64,000 bases of DNA from contig NZ_CP046401.1 of the NCBI RefSeq assembly GCF_009762775.1, positions 372,001-436,000 of the forward strand, written 5' to 3'. Origin of the DNA: Maribellus comscasis (GTDB lineage: Bacteria; Bacteroidota; Bacteroidia; Bacteroidales; Prolixibacteraceae). Positions 10,184 through 18,816 of the stretch are shown here, in pieces (within the stretch, counting starts at the first letter, position 1; every line of letters starts with the position of its first letter). The notes beneath the pieces are model-generated. The model was not told the origin of the DNA. It made no database searches and saw only the letters and a list, made by a program, of their open reading frames with translations. The translations under genes and the position numbers were made by a program.

Positions 10184-11650
10184 ATGACACAACGTAGAGA
10201 TTTTATTAAAAAAAGTATTCTTGGAACAGCAGGAATCACAATTGGAGGAATGGGATTTAGTGCAAAATCTTATGCTTCAATTATGGGTGCCAACGATCGT
10301 TTTCGGATAGCAGTTTGCGGAGTAAATGGCAGGGGCAAAAGCCACATCAACGGATTTGGCAAACTCGACAATGTAGAAATTGCCTATTTGGTTGATCCGG
10401 ATAAAAAAATACTCGATGAAAGGGTGAATCTGGTTAAAGACGAAATAGCTTCAAGCTCTGCGATAAAAGGAGTTACCGATGTAAGAACGGTGCTTGATGA
10501 CAAAAACATTGATGCGATTTCCTGCGCAACACCAAATCATTGGCACTCACTAATGGTCATTTGGGCTGCTCAGGCGCAAAAACATTGTTACGTTGAAAAA
10601 CCTGCCAGTCATGACATCTATGAAGGTCGTGTTGCGCTTGCAGCAGCCGAGAAATACGGAATTGTGGTTCAACACGGAACTCAACGAAGAAGTAGCGACG
10701 ACTGGGCTAAACAGGTTTCCGATATCCGGTCGGGGAAATATGGCAAAATGTTAGTTTCTCATGGTTTTGCGTGTAAACCCCGCGAAGGAATAGGATTTGA
10801 ACCGCCGTCAACACCACCGCCTGATTTAGACTGGAATTTATGGAAAGGACCTGCCGTTGTAAACAACTTTCATAAAAATCTGGTTCATTATAATTGGCAT
10901 TGGTTCTGGCCGGTTGGAAACGGAGAACTAAATAATCAGGGAACGCACCAACTCGATGTTGCTTACTGGGCACTTGATTCGGAAGTTGAAAACACGCATC
11001 CGGTGCGGGTAATGGCAATCGGCGGGCGCTTCAAATGGGGCGACCAGGGTGAAACTCCTAATACCATGTTTGCTTTGGCTGAATTTTCCAATGGACAGTA
11101 TGTATTTTTTAATGTAAGAAATGTGAACCACGAAGGCTACCAGCGGGAAGTAACCAACCGCTTCTATTTTGAAGATGGCGGAAAATTGTGGGACGGAGAA
11201 TACATTTCAAGCAACGGAAGTCAAGCTCGCAATGTTCCGATTAAAGAAGTAAAAATTACTCCGGGAGGGAACTGGCAAAGCTTCATCACAGCTTGCAAAG
11301 CAAACGATCCATCTATGGCAAACGGAACAATGTACGATGCACACTACAGTTGTACGCTTGGGCATTTAATGAATATCTCCTACCGCCTGGGTGAAAAAGT
11401 TCCTTTCAATGCACGCGCCGGAAGATTTGGTGATAACGAACTTGCTTTCCGGGAATTTATGAAAATCCATGATATTGCTTCTGATGGAATGGGTGTTCCG
11501 CAAGATCAGGCTGAATATATTGTTGGACCATGGCTAAGATTTGATGGAGAAGCAGAACACTTTGTCGGCGATTATTCAACTGAAGCAAACCGCTTGCTTC
11601 GAGACCCACGAAATGCAGGATTTGATATTCCCTCGCCCGAATCAGTATAA
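10184..11650 (+). CDS. Tat-exported Gfo/Idh/MocA-family oxidoreductase
   Basis: 488 residues. The N-terminus QRRDFIKK followed by a Gly/Ala/Ile-rich stretch is a clear twin-arginine signal, so the protein is exported folded, as expected for one carrying NAD(P). A Rossmann domain follows (FRIAVCGVNGRGKSH near residue 45) with the family's CATPNHWHS and CYVEKPASH blocks (~118-150), then the C-terminal alpha/beta domain with NWHWFWPVGNGELNNQGTHQLD. Such proteins oxidise or epimerise sugars, inositols or glycosidic substrates; the substrate here cannot be read. It lies 152 bp before the first ECF sigma gene, with a 13-bp dyad between them, so it is probably a separate transcript. Confidence 0.9.
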   Translation: MTQRRDFIKKSILGTAGITIGGMGFSAKSYASIMGANDRFRIAVCGVNGRGKSHINGFGKLDNVEIAYLVDPDKKILDERVNLVKDEIASSSAIKGVTDVRTVLDDKNIDAISCATPNHWHSLMVIWAAQAQKHCYVEKPASHDIYEGRVALAAAEKYGIVVQHGTQRRSSDDWAKQVSDIRSGKYGKMLVSHGFACKPREGIGFEPPSTPPPDLDWNLWKGPAVVNNFHKNLVHYNWHWFWPVGNGELNNQGTHQLDVAYWALDSEVENTHPVRVMAIGGRFKWGDQGETPNTMFALAEFSNGQYVFFNVRNVNHEGYQREVTNRFYFEDGGKLWDGEYISSNGSQARNVPIKEVKITPGGNWQSFITACKANDPSMANGTMYDAHYSCTLGHLMNISYRLGEKVPFNARAGRFGDNELAFREFMKIHDIASDGMGVPQDQAEYIVGPWLRFDGEAEHFVGDYSTEANRLLRDPRNAGFDIPSPESV

Positions 11651-11694
11651 CTATTTCCATAAAAGAATTGCGTTTATACCAAATGCTTTTAAAT

Positions 11695-11736
11695 AAGAAC
11701 CGGTCTGCCGAAAGAATAATTGACAGACCGGTTCTT
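11695..11736 (+). terminator. 13-bp perfect dyad after the Gfo/Idh/MocA gene
   Basis: Arms 11695-11707 and 11724-11736 are perfectly complementary around a 16-nt loop. The T-run after it is poor (TTCTTTGTG), so it may be a weak or factor-aided terminator. Confidence 0.6.
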
Positions 11737-11750
11737 TGTGTGTTCATTAT

Positions 11751-11781
11751 TTTGTTTCTGAAAATTTTTCACCTATTTTTC
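11751..11781 (+). promoter_or_regulatory. Promoter for the first sigma/FecR operon
   Basis: TTTG at 11751-11754, exactly 19 nt, then TATTTTTC at 11774-11781, matching TAnnTTTG but for the last base. The predicted start is close to 11788, about 15 nt before the sigma factor ATG. Confidence 0.55.
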
Positions 11782-11802
11782 GCCCTCTTTTGCTAACAAA
11801 CA

Positions 11803-12393
11803 ATGACCGGGATTGAAAAAGAATTAGTCGAATCATTAAAAAAAGGGAACCAAAAGTCTTTTGAACTCGTTTTTAAAACATATTACACGCGTTTGTGTAC
11901 CTATGCATTTGACTACACGCGGCAGCTTGAAACCGCCGAAGACCTGGTAAAAGACTTTTTTCTTAATCTTTGGCAAAATCGCGAAAAAATTGAAATAAAA
12001 ACTTCACTTTCCGGATACCTTTTTCGCTCAGTCCATAATCTTTGTCTGAATTACCTGGAAAGACAAAAAAAGAAAAATCCGGAAATTCCTTCCGACAATC
12101 TGTATCTAATTGAATTAAAACAAAAACAACCTTTTACTCCGGATTATCCCATTGGAAATTTACTTGCCAGCGAAATGGAAGGACAGATTCTTGAAATTGT
12201 GGACAAACTGCCTGAGCAATGTCGCGAAATTTTCAAATTAAGTCGTTTTGAAGAGCTTCCTCATAAAAAAATTGCAGAAAAATTAAACATCTCGGAAAGA
12301 ACAGTTAAAACACAAATATACAGAGCATTAAAAAAAATAAAAGAAGCAATACCATTCCTAATCACAACTATTTTTTTTTATTTTTTAAAATAA
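11803..12393 (+). CDS. ECF-type RNA polymerase sigma factor (Bacteroidota PUL type)
   Basis: 196 residues. Region 2 (FELVFKTYYTRLCTYAF to the LFRSVHNLCLNYLER helix, ~20-85) and region 4 (LPEQCREIFKLSRFEELPHKKIAE then an SERTVKTQIYRALKK recognition helix, ~130-180) are both present; the sigma-1.1 and sigma-3 domains are absent as usual for ECF factors. It is followed within 60 bp by a FecR anti-sigma gene, then SusC with an N-terminal signalling domain. This is the standard trans-envelope circuit in which substrate binding at SusC frees the sigma factor to transcribe the locus. The last ~14 residues are strongly hydrophobic (IPFLITTIFFYFLK), unusual for a soluble factor; the second sigma factor in this window shows the same. 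Confidence 0.93.
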   Translation: MTGIEKELVESLKKGNQKSFELVFKTYYTRLCTYAFDYTRQLETAEDLVKDFFLNLWQNREKIEIKTSLSGYLFRSVHNLCLNYLERQKKKNPEIPSDNLYLIELKQKQPFTPDYPIGNLLASEMEGQILEIVDKLPEQCREIFKLSRFEELPHKKIAEKLNISERTVKTQIYRALKKIKEAIPFLITTIFFYFLK

Positions 12394-12451
12394 TTTGACA
12401 TCGTCTGTAATACCAAACCCAAAAAAATGTGTCATTATAACAGAGACCTAT

Positions 12452-13576
12452 ATGGAAGATAAACTATTTATATCAAACTGCGAGAAAGAAGCTCTGATCA
12501 ATTATTTATCAGGCAACTTTAATGAGTCTGATTCATCGACTTTAAAAAACTGGTTAGAGAAAAGTCAGGAACATAAATTTTTTCTTGATCAGCTTTCTGA
12601 TATTTGGCAAGCCAGCCGTCTTCCTGTTATCGATGATAAGATAGACGTTCAGTCAGTTTGGGATGAGTTGGAAGTGCAGCTTCACAATAAAAATAAAAAC
12701 CCGTTTCATTGGAAACGTTGGATTCAAATTGCCGCAATTGTAATTGTTTCGATGTTGGCAGGAGGCACAGGATTTTATTTCTTAAATACAAAAACAACCC
12801 CATCTGATGTTGCATCCCAAATTGTGGAGTATGTTGCCCCTTTGGGCTCGCGCTCATATGTAAAACTACACGATGGCAGTAAAGTTTGGTTAAACTCAGG
12901 AACTTCAATTAAATATGCGAATAATTTTGGAACACACAACAGAGACATTCAGCTCTCAGGTGAAGCTTTTTTTGAAGTGGCTAAAAACAAAAGTCTTCCG
13001 TTTATAGTAAATACGGGCGAAATTAGTGTTACTGCCCTCGGAACAAAATTTAATATAAAAGCATATAAAGAAGAAAAAACCATTGAAACCACACTTTTGG
13101 AGGGTTCGGTGAAATTGGAAAGTAGCGTTGTAAAACTTCAGGAGAACCTTGTTCTTAAAACAAACGAAAAAGCTGTATTTACAAAAAAAGAACAATCTCT
13201 GAATATTGTTGGAAACACTACCGGTGAAAAAGAGGGAGAAAAAACAGTCGCAGCCAAACCATCTATGCAGATTATTCAGAAAATTGACCCGGTTCCTATT
13301 GTATCCTGGAAAGAAAAACGATGGATAATAAGTAACGAGAAACTTGGTTCATTATCTGTAAAACTCGAACGGCGCTATGATGTTAATGTTATTTTCGATA
13401 ACGAAATCCTGAAAGAATACTCATTTGGTGGTACTTTGGAAGATGAAACCCTGGAACAGATTTTAACAGCAATAAGTTTTGCGGCCCCGATAAAATACGT
13501 TGTGGACGGCAAAACAGTTTATATTATGGCAGACGGCAAAAAAATCGAAAAATTCAAAAATTTACTTATGGAATAG
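12452..13576 (+). CDS. FecR-type anti-sigma factor
   Basis: 374 residues from ATG 12452; an in-frame TTG at 12395 sits only 2 bp after the sigma stop and would add 19 atypical residues, so I reject it. The cytoplasmic N-terminal helices (~1-85) would bind the sigma factor. One membrane helix (WIQIAAIVIVSMLAGGTGFY, ~89-111) is followed by the periplasmic FecR domain (VKLHDGSKVWLNSGTSIKY, GEAFFEVAKNK, ~130-225) and a C-terminal secretin/TonB-type domain (LGSLSVKLERRYDVNV to the end) that should contact the STN domain of the SusC partner. It holds the adjacent ECF sigma factor inactive until signalled. Confidence 0.92.
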   Translation: MEDKLFISNCEKEALINYLSGNFNESDSSTLKNWLEKSQEHKFFLDQLSDIWQASRLPVIDDKIDVQSVWDELEVQLHNKNKNPFHWKRWIQIAAIVIVSMLAGGTGFYFLNTKTTPSDVASQIVEYVAPLGSRSYVKLHDGSKVWLNSGTSIKYANNFGTHNRDIQLSGEAFFEVAKNKSLPFIVNTGEISVTALGTKFNIKAYKEEKTIETTLLEGSVKLESSVVKLQENLVLKTNEKAVFTKKEQSLNIVGNTTGEKEGEKTVAAKPSMQIIQKIDPVPIVSWKEKRWIISNEKLGSLSVKLERRYDVNVIFDNEILKEYSFGGTLEDETLEQILTAISFAAPIKYVVDGKTVYIMADGKKIEKFKNLLME

Positions 13577-13589
13577 ATCTAAACCAATT

Positions 13590-13624
13590 AAAAACATTGG
13601 GAGATCTCGCTAAAGATCTCCCAA
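13590..13624 (-). terminator. Hairpin with T-run on the minus strand, between fecR and susC
   Basis: Perfect 11-bp arms 13597-13607 and 13614-13624 with a 6-nt loop. Read on the minus strand the stem is followed after two bases by five T (plus-strand A-run 13590-13594), as in an intrinsic terminator. On the plus strand no T-run follows, so transcription from fecR into susC should not be stopped by it. Confidence 0.55.
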
Positions 13625-13687
13625 TTGAAATGTGTTAACTAATGTTGTTTCATATTCGCAGTATGGAACAACCTATTTTAAAACTTA
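13590..13687 (-). ncRNA. Candidate antisense small RNA over the first susC translation start
   Basis: A minus-strand box TAAATTTG (plus positions 13694-13701, overlapping the susC ATG) matches TAnnTTTG and would start an RNA near 13687 ending at the hairpin terminator at 13590, about 98 nt. The placement matches cis-antisense RNAs such as DonS of Bacteroides fragilis. No good -33 TTTG is seen at proper spacing and the box overlaps an A/T-rich start region, so this is inference. Confidence 0.3.
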
Positions 13688-13700
13688 ACAATTCAAATTT

Positions 13701-16700
13701 ATGAAAAAATTTTGTACTGGCTTGTTCCGTCCTCTCAATCGGAACTTTATAAAACTTATGCTTATGACAAAGCTAACTATGTTTCTGACCTTGTTTTGTG
13801 TTTTGCAACTATCGGCGACGGTTTATTCACAAACGCGTTTAACGGTGGAATCGAAAAACAACACTGTAAAAGAGGTTCTTTCAAAAATTGAAAACCAGAG
13901 TGAATTTCGATTTTTTTACAACGAAAAATTTATGGATCTGAACCGCCGAGTTGGATTCAACATCAATAATCAATCTATTCATGAAATAATGAATGAATTA
14001 TTTGATGCGTCGGAAGTAACGTATAAAATAATGGAAAACAATCTCATTGTTATTACGCCCGACGGAAGCCAGCAGGAAAAGGTTGAAGGAAAGGCACTTG
14101 ACGACACAGGTCAACCATTACCCGGCGTAACCGTTATGGTCAAAGGTACGTCGCAAGGTACCGTAACGGATGTAAACGGCAGTTTTTCATTTTCTGACTT
14201 ACCGGAAAATGCAACTTTAATATTTTCGTTTGTTGGAATGATTTCACAGGAAATCGAAGTAGGTAACCAAACAACATTAAGCGTCACAATGAAAACGGAT
14301 GCAATTGGCATTGAAGAAGTGGTGGCCATTGGTTATGGAACACAACGAAAAGAAAATGTAACAGGTTCAATGGAAACGGCAAGCAGTGAACAACTGGAGA
14401 ATAAACCAATTATTTCGGTAGGACAAGCTTTACAAGGTGAAATGAGTGGAATTTCTATCCGGCAGTCAGACGGCCAGCCGGGCAGTTCAACATCAATTAA
14501 CATAAGGGGATTCGGAACATTTAGTGATGCCGGAAATAATCCACTGGTTTTAGTTGATGGTATCCCTGGTTCACTCGATGCTGTAAATCCAAACGATATT
14601 AAAAATATTTCTGTTTTAAAAGATGCCGCCTCTGCGGCTATCTATGGTTCGAGAGCTGCAAATGGAGTAATTTTAATCCAAACAAAGAGAGGTACGAAGG
14701 GGAAAACAGAAGTAACGTATAACGGTTCAGTTGGCTTTAGTGAACTTGCTGACCTGCCTAAATTTGTAGACTCGTGGAATTATGCTCTCGCGTACAACGA
14801 AGCATTGACCAATGCAGGACAAGGTGCTATTTATACTGAAGAGGACATCCAAAAATTCAGAGACGGAACAGATCATGATAATTATCCCAATGATAAACAT
14901 TATGAAATGGCCTTTGATAATATAGCTTATCAAACAAAACACGATATTTCTCTTATGGGAGGAAATTCAACAACAACTTATCGTTTTTCAGTCGGATATC
15001 TCAGAAACGATGGTCTTTTGCAAAATAACCTTTACGACAACTACGGAGATAACCTTCTAAACTATTATAACAAATATAACATCAGGTTAAACATCGACAG
15101 TGAAATAACCCAAAAACTAAAATTAATTGCAAATATTGCCGGTACAGCTGACGACGAAAAAGGTCCGGCAGCAGCAACAGGCGATCGCACAACGATGCGT
15201 GTTGTAACCAGAATTGCAAGAATGCCGGCGTCTATTGCAGGTCGTACCTCAGAAGGATATTACGGACGTGTAGATAAGGGTTCTCCATGGGCAGACATTG
15301 ACGCAACATCAAATGAACTGGAGCGTAATTACTATTTTATCGCCAATACTGACCTGGAATATAAATTACTAGATCCTTTAACAATAATTGTCCGTGGCGG
15401 ATATGTGTTTGACCATACCAACTATAAGCTTTATGCCGCTGATGAGCAAATTGATGCAACAACTTATGCAGGACCTGCAAAACTGGATGTGGAATGGAAT
15501 ACGAGAAGAGAATTAACACTGGAAGGCCTAGTAAAATATGAACAAAACTTTGGAAATCATTCCATAAGTGCTTTGGCCGGTTATTCTCAGATTGAAAGTA
15601 AATATGAGTACTTAACTGCCTACCGCGATCAATTCCCTACCAATGAACTGTTCGAGTTGGATGCGGGAAGTTCTGAAAATCAAAAAAATACAGGAGGTGC
15701 CTCAGAATGGGGACTTGTTTCATATTTTGGAAGAATTCAATATGACTACCTTGGCAAATATCTGTTTGAGGCAAATGTTCGCTACGATGGCTCGTCGCGA
15801 TTCGACAAAGGCAACAAATACGGTATGTTTCCTTCATTCTCATTTGGATGGAGAATATCTGAAGAAAATTTCATAAAGGAGAGTCTTCCCTGGATATACA
15901 ACATGAAACTACGTGGGTCGTGGGGAGAACTGGGGAATCAGCAAATTGGAAATTATCCTTATCAGGCTATTTTGTCTTCGGGCAATAACGCTATTTGGGG
16001 CAATAACGTAAATGCCGGAATTGTTCTCAATACAGTAGCAAATCAGAGTATAACCTGGGAAACTACAGCAATTTCTGATATTGGATTAGATTTCGCAGTG
16101 TTGGATGGAAAAGTCAGCATATCTGCAGATTATTATGATAAAACGACACGTGACATTCTCTATTCAATTACAACAGCAGGTACTCTCGGACTAAATGCAT
16201 CTCCTTCAAATGCGGGCAAAGTAAAAAATTCAGGTTGGGATTTTAATCTGAGTTATAAAGAAAAATTTGGAGATTTTTCATTTGACATTGCGCCCCATTT
16301 CTCTTTTGTTCATACAGAAGTACTTGAGTTAAGCGATGTGGAAAAAGACATTTCAAAAGGACTTTTCATTGGCGAACCGCTAAATGCAATATATGGTTAT
16401 ACCGCCGATGGTTTGTTTGTTGACGAAGCAGACATTCAGAATTCTGCAACTCAGCCATACGATCCTGTTCCGGGTGATATTAAATATAAAGATATCAGTG
16501 GCCCGGATGGAGTTCCTGACGGAAAAGTTGACCCGGAATATGACAGAAGTGTTATCGGACAAACTGCTCCAAAATACAATTACGGAGCAAGGATTAGTGC
16601 AAATTATAAGTCGTTTGATTTTTCAGTTACGTTTGATGGCGCCGGAGGAATGAGAAGATACCTCAACAACATGGCCGGACGTGCATTTGCGAACAAATCG

Positions 16701-17066
16701 AATGTGCAGCAATGGATGTGGGATAACCGGTGGACAAAAGAAGACCCGGATCCCAATGCCATTTATCCACGTTTTTACCTTCATGGTGGTGGCAACAACG
16801 AACCATACTCCTACATATCTACATATTGGGCGTGGGATGCATCCTACTTAAAAGTCAGGTCGGCACAAATTGGATATAACATGCCGGAAGCAGTAACCAA
16901 CGCTTTAAAAGTGGATAAAATGAGAATATATCTTGCCGGTAGAAACCTGTTCACATTTGACAACTTCTTTGATGGCTGGGATCCTGAGCTAAATGTCCAA
17001 ACTGGTGAAGGTGTTCACTATCCAATGTCGAGAACATACATTTTAGGTGTAAATGTTAATTTTTAA
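13701..17066 (+). CDS. SusC/RagA-family TonB-dependent outer-membrane transporter with STN domain
   Basis: 1121 residues. A long N-terminus with a signal peptide (hydrophobic to about residue 42, cleavage near TVYSQ) leads to an STN signalling domain (~47-120, LTVESKNNTVKEVLSKIE), a carboxypeptidase-like beta-sandwich (~127-205, VEGKALDDTGQPLPGV), a TonB-box-like EEVVAIGYG segment, the plug (~225-335 with VLVDGIPGS and IYGSRAANGVIL) and a beta-barrel to the aromatic C-terminus NVNF. The STN domain is the part that signals to FecR. It forms the substrate pore with the SusD lid encoded 10 bp downstream. The nearby sulfatase points to a sulfated glycan (inference). Confidence 0.95.
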   Translation: MKKFCTGLFRPLNRNFIKLMLMTKLTMFLTLFCVLQLSATVYSQTRLTVESKNNTVKEVLSKIENQSEFRFFYNEKFMDLNRRVGFNINNQSIHEIMNELFDASEVTYKIMENNLIVITPDGSQQEKVEGKALDDTGQPLPGVTVMVKGTSQGTVTDVNGSFSFSDLPENATLIFSFVGMISQEIEVGNQTTLSVTMKTDAIGIEEVVAIGYGTQRKENVTGSMETASSEQLENKPIISVGQALQGEMSGISIRQSDGQPGSSTSINIRGFGTFSDAGNNPLVLVDGIPGSLDAVNPNDIKNISVLKDAASAAIYGSRAANGVILIQTKRGTKGKTEVTYNGSVGFSELADLPKFVDSWNYALAYNEALTNAGQGAIYTEEDIQKFRDGTDHDNYPNDKHYEMAFDNIAYQTKHDISLMGGNSTTTYRFSVGYLRNDGLLQNNLYDNYGDNLLNYYNKYNIRLNIDSEITQKLKLIANIAGTADDEKGPAAATGDRTTMRVVTRIARMPASIAGRTSEGYYGRVDKGSPWADIDATSNELERNYYFIANTDLEYKLLDPLTIIVRGGYVFDHTNYKLYAADEQIDATTYAGPAKLDVEWNTRRELTLEGLVKYEQNFGNHSISALAGYSQIESKYEYLTAYRDQFPTNELFELDAGSSENQKNTGGASEWGLVSYFGRIQYDYLGKYLFEANVRYDGSSRFDKGNKYGMFPSFSFGWRISEENFIKESLPWIYNMKLRGSWGELGNQQIGNYPYQAILSSGNNAIWGNNVNAGIVLNTVANQSITWETTAISDIGLDFAVLDGKVSISADYYDKTTRDILYSITTAGTLGLNASPSNAGKVKNSGWDFNLSYKEKFGDFSFDIAPHFSFVHTEVLELSDVEKDISKGLFIGEPLNAIYGYTADGLFVDEADIQNSATQPYDPVPGDIKYKDISGPDGVPDGKVDPEYDRSVIGQTAPKYNYGARISANYKSFDFSVTFDGAGGMRRYLNNMAGRAFANKSNVQQWMWDNRWTKEDPDPNAIYPRFYLHGGGNNEPYSYISTYWAWDASYLKVRSAQIGYNMPEAVTNALKVDKMRIYLAGRNLFTFDNFFDGWDPELNVQTGEGVHYPMSRTYILGVNVNF

Positions 17067-17076
17067 ATAGATAATT

Positions 17077-18705
17077 ATGAAAACATATATAAAATTAATA
17101 ACAGCTTCTTTGTTTATTTCTTTTATTTTTCTCACCTCGTGTGAGGAAGGTATTCTGGATAAGCAACCACTTTCACAACTCTCAACAGAAAACTTCTGGA
17201 CCACTCCCGAAGATGCAGAACTTGCATTGGCAGGAGTTTATAATAAGGCGAACACCTGGAGCAATGCTGATCACATCTGTGAGTTTGATGACAATACGGA
17301 TAACGGGATTGATAGAAAACCCAACCAATCGTTTTTAATTTACGGCAACTTAAACCCATCTTCTTCTGAAGTGAAGAGCCTGTGGAACAACTCCTACGAA
17401 GAAATAGCAGGATGTAACTATTTTCTGGAAAACATTGAAACAATCGAGGATATGGATTCCGGAACAAAAGCGGAAATGATAGCTGAGGTACGTTTTTTGA
17501 GAGCTTTTGCATATTTCAACATGTCTCAATATTGGGGTGGTGTTCCATTGGTAACAAAACTTCTTACAATGGAAGAATCAATTACCATTAACACTTCCTC
17601 AAAATCAGATATTGTGGATTTTGTGTTGAGCGAACTGGAAGCAATAACAAACGATCTTCCTGTAACAAGATCTTCCGATCAGCATGGCCGGATTGTCAGG
17701 GCTGCTGCTTTAGGTGTAAAAGGACGTTTACTCATGGCTGAAGAAAGATGGGGAGAAGCAGCCACCGCATTTAAAGCTGTTATTGACCTTGGTGTTCATG
17801 AAATTGATCCGCTTTATTCAGAGCTTTTTAACGGGAAAAACGAAGAGAGCAGCGAAATCATCTTTTCAAGAAAATATTTGGCGGGAGAGATCGCCAATTC
17901 CACTCAACTGTATTATCGTCCGAGTGTTGACGGAGGCTGGCATCATATGAATCCTTTCCAAAGTTTGGTTGATGCATATTTGTGTACCGACGGAAAAACA
18001 ATAGAGGAAAGTGAACTTTATGATCCTCAGTCACCTGTGGTAAAAGATGGAGTAAACTACAGAGACCCCCGCCTTCTTTATACAATTTTCTATCCGGGAA
18101 TATCAACAATCAACGGAAGAGTTTATCATGGTCATCCCGATTCAACTTCGGTTGTTGGAGATGTTTTTACCTACGATGCGGGAATGACAGGTTATTGTCT
18201 TCAAAAATATGTGGATAACGAATATACCGGCGATGTATATAGTTCAGGTGTAGATATTCCGATTATTCGTTATGCGGAAATATTACTGAGTTATCTTGAG
18301 TGTAAAATAAATGAGGGCACAACGATTGATCAAAGTCTGCTTGATTTAACCATTAATGCTGTTCGGGGCAGAGAAGCTGTTCAGATGCCTTCGGTAACTG
18401 AAACTGACGCAACAAAATTGATGGAGATTTTAAAACGTGAAAGAAGAGTTGAATTGGCATGGGAAGGACTCCGATACTGGGATCTCAACCGTTGGGGTGA
18501 AGCAACTGATAAATTAAGTGACAAACCGATGTACGGAATAAAATTAACTGATGATCCGGATAACTACGACAGATTTCCTGTCGGCCCAAATGGGCACTAT
18601 TTTGTATTTAGCTTACAGTACAGTTCAACAGACTTACCATGGCCGTTTCCACAAGATGAGTTAGACATCAATACCACTTTAACACAAAAAGACAATTGGA
18701 AATAA
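17077..18705 (+). CDS. SusD/RagB-family substrate-binding lipoprotein
   Basis: 542 residues with a lipoprotein signal (hydrophobic core, then FLTSCEE with Cys near 22). The alpha-helical TPR-like SusD fold is supported by LAGVYNKANTW near 50, the AEVRFLRAFAYFNMSQYWGGVPLV block (residues ~135-160 region), RYAEILLSYLECKI near 390 and the closing KRERRVELAWEGLRYWDLNRWG block near 450. The C-terminus WPFPQDELDIN is typical. It caps the SusC pore at the cell surface and binds the glycan. A strong terminator follows, so sigma-to-SusD may form one transcript and the sulfatase another. Confidence 0.95.
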   Translation: MKTYIKLITASLFISFIFLTSCEEGILDKQPLSQLSTENFWTTPEDAELALAGVYNKANTWSNADHICEFDDNTDNGIDRKPNQSFLIYGNLNPSSSEVKSLWNNSYEEIAGCNYFLENIETIEDMDSGTKAEMIAEVRFLRAFAYFNMSQYWGGVPLVTKLLTMEESITINTSSKSDIVDFVLSELEAITNDLPVTRSSDQHGRIVRAAALGVKGRLLMAEERWGEAATAFKAVIDLGVHEIDPLYSELFNGKNEESSEIIFSRKYLAGEIANSTQLYYRPSVDGGWHHMNPFQSLVDAYLCTDGKTIEESELYDPQSPVVKDGVNYRDPRLLYTIFYPGISTINGRVYHGHPDSTSVVGDVFTYDAGMTGYCLQKYVDNEYTGDVYSSGVDIPIIRYAEILLSYLECKINEGTTIDQSLLDLTINAVRGREAVQMPSVTETDATKLMEILKRERRVELAWEGLRYWDLNRWGEATDKLSDKPMYGIKLTDDPDNYDRFPVGPNGHYFVFSLQYSSTDLPWPFPQDELDINTTLTQKDNWK

Positions 18706-18712
18706 AATAAAT

Positions 18713-18768
18713 AAAAGCTAAGTATTAATTCATTCACAATTTTGAAAAATTCATACTTAGCTTTTTTT
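18713..18768 (+). terminator. Intrinsic terminator after the first susD
   Basis: 13-bp arms at 18713-18725 and 18753-18765 around a 27-nt loop, running into seven T at 18762-18768. Confidence 0.75.
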
Positions 18769-18816
18769 ATCCTTCTATGATTCAATATTTTCAAAAATTA
18801 CATTCATCAATACACC

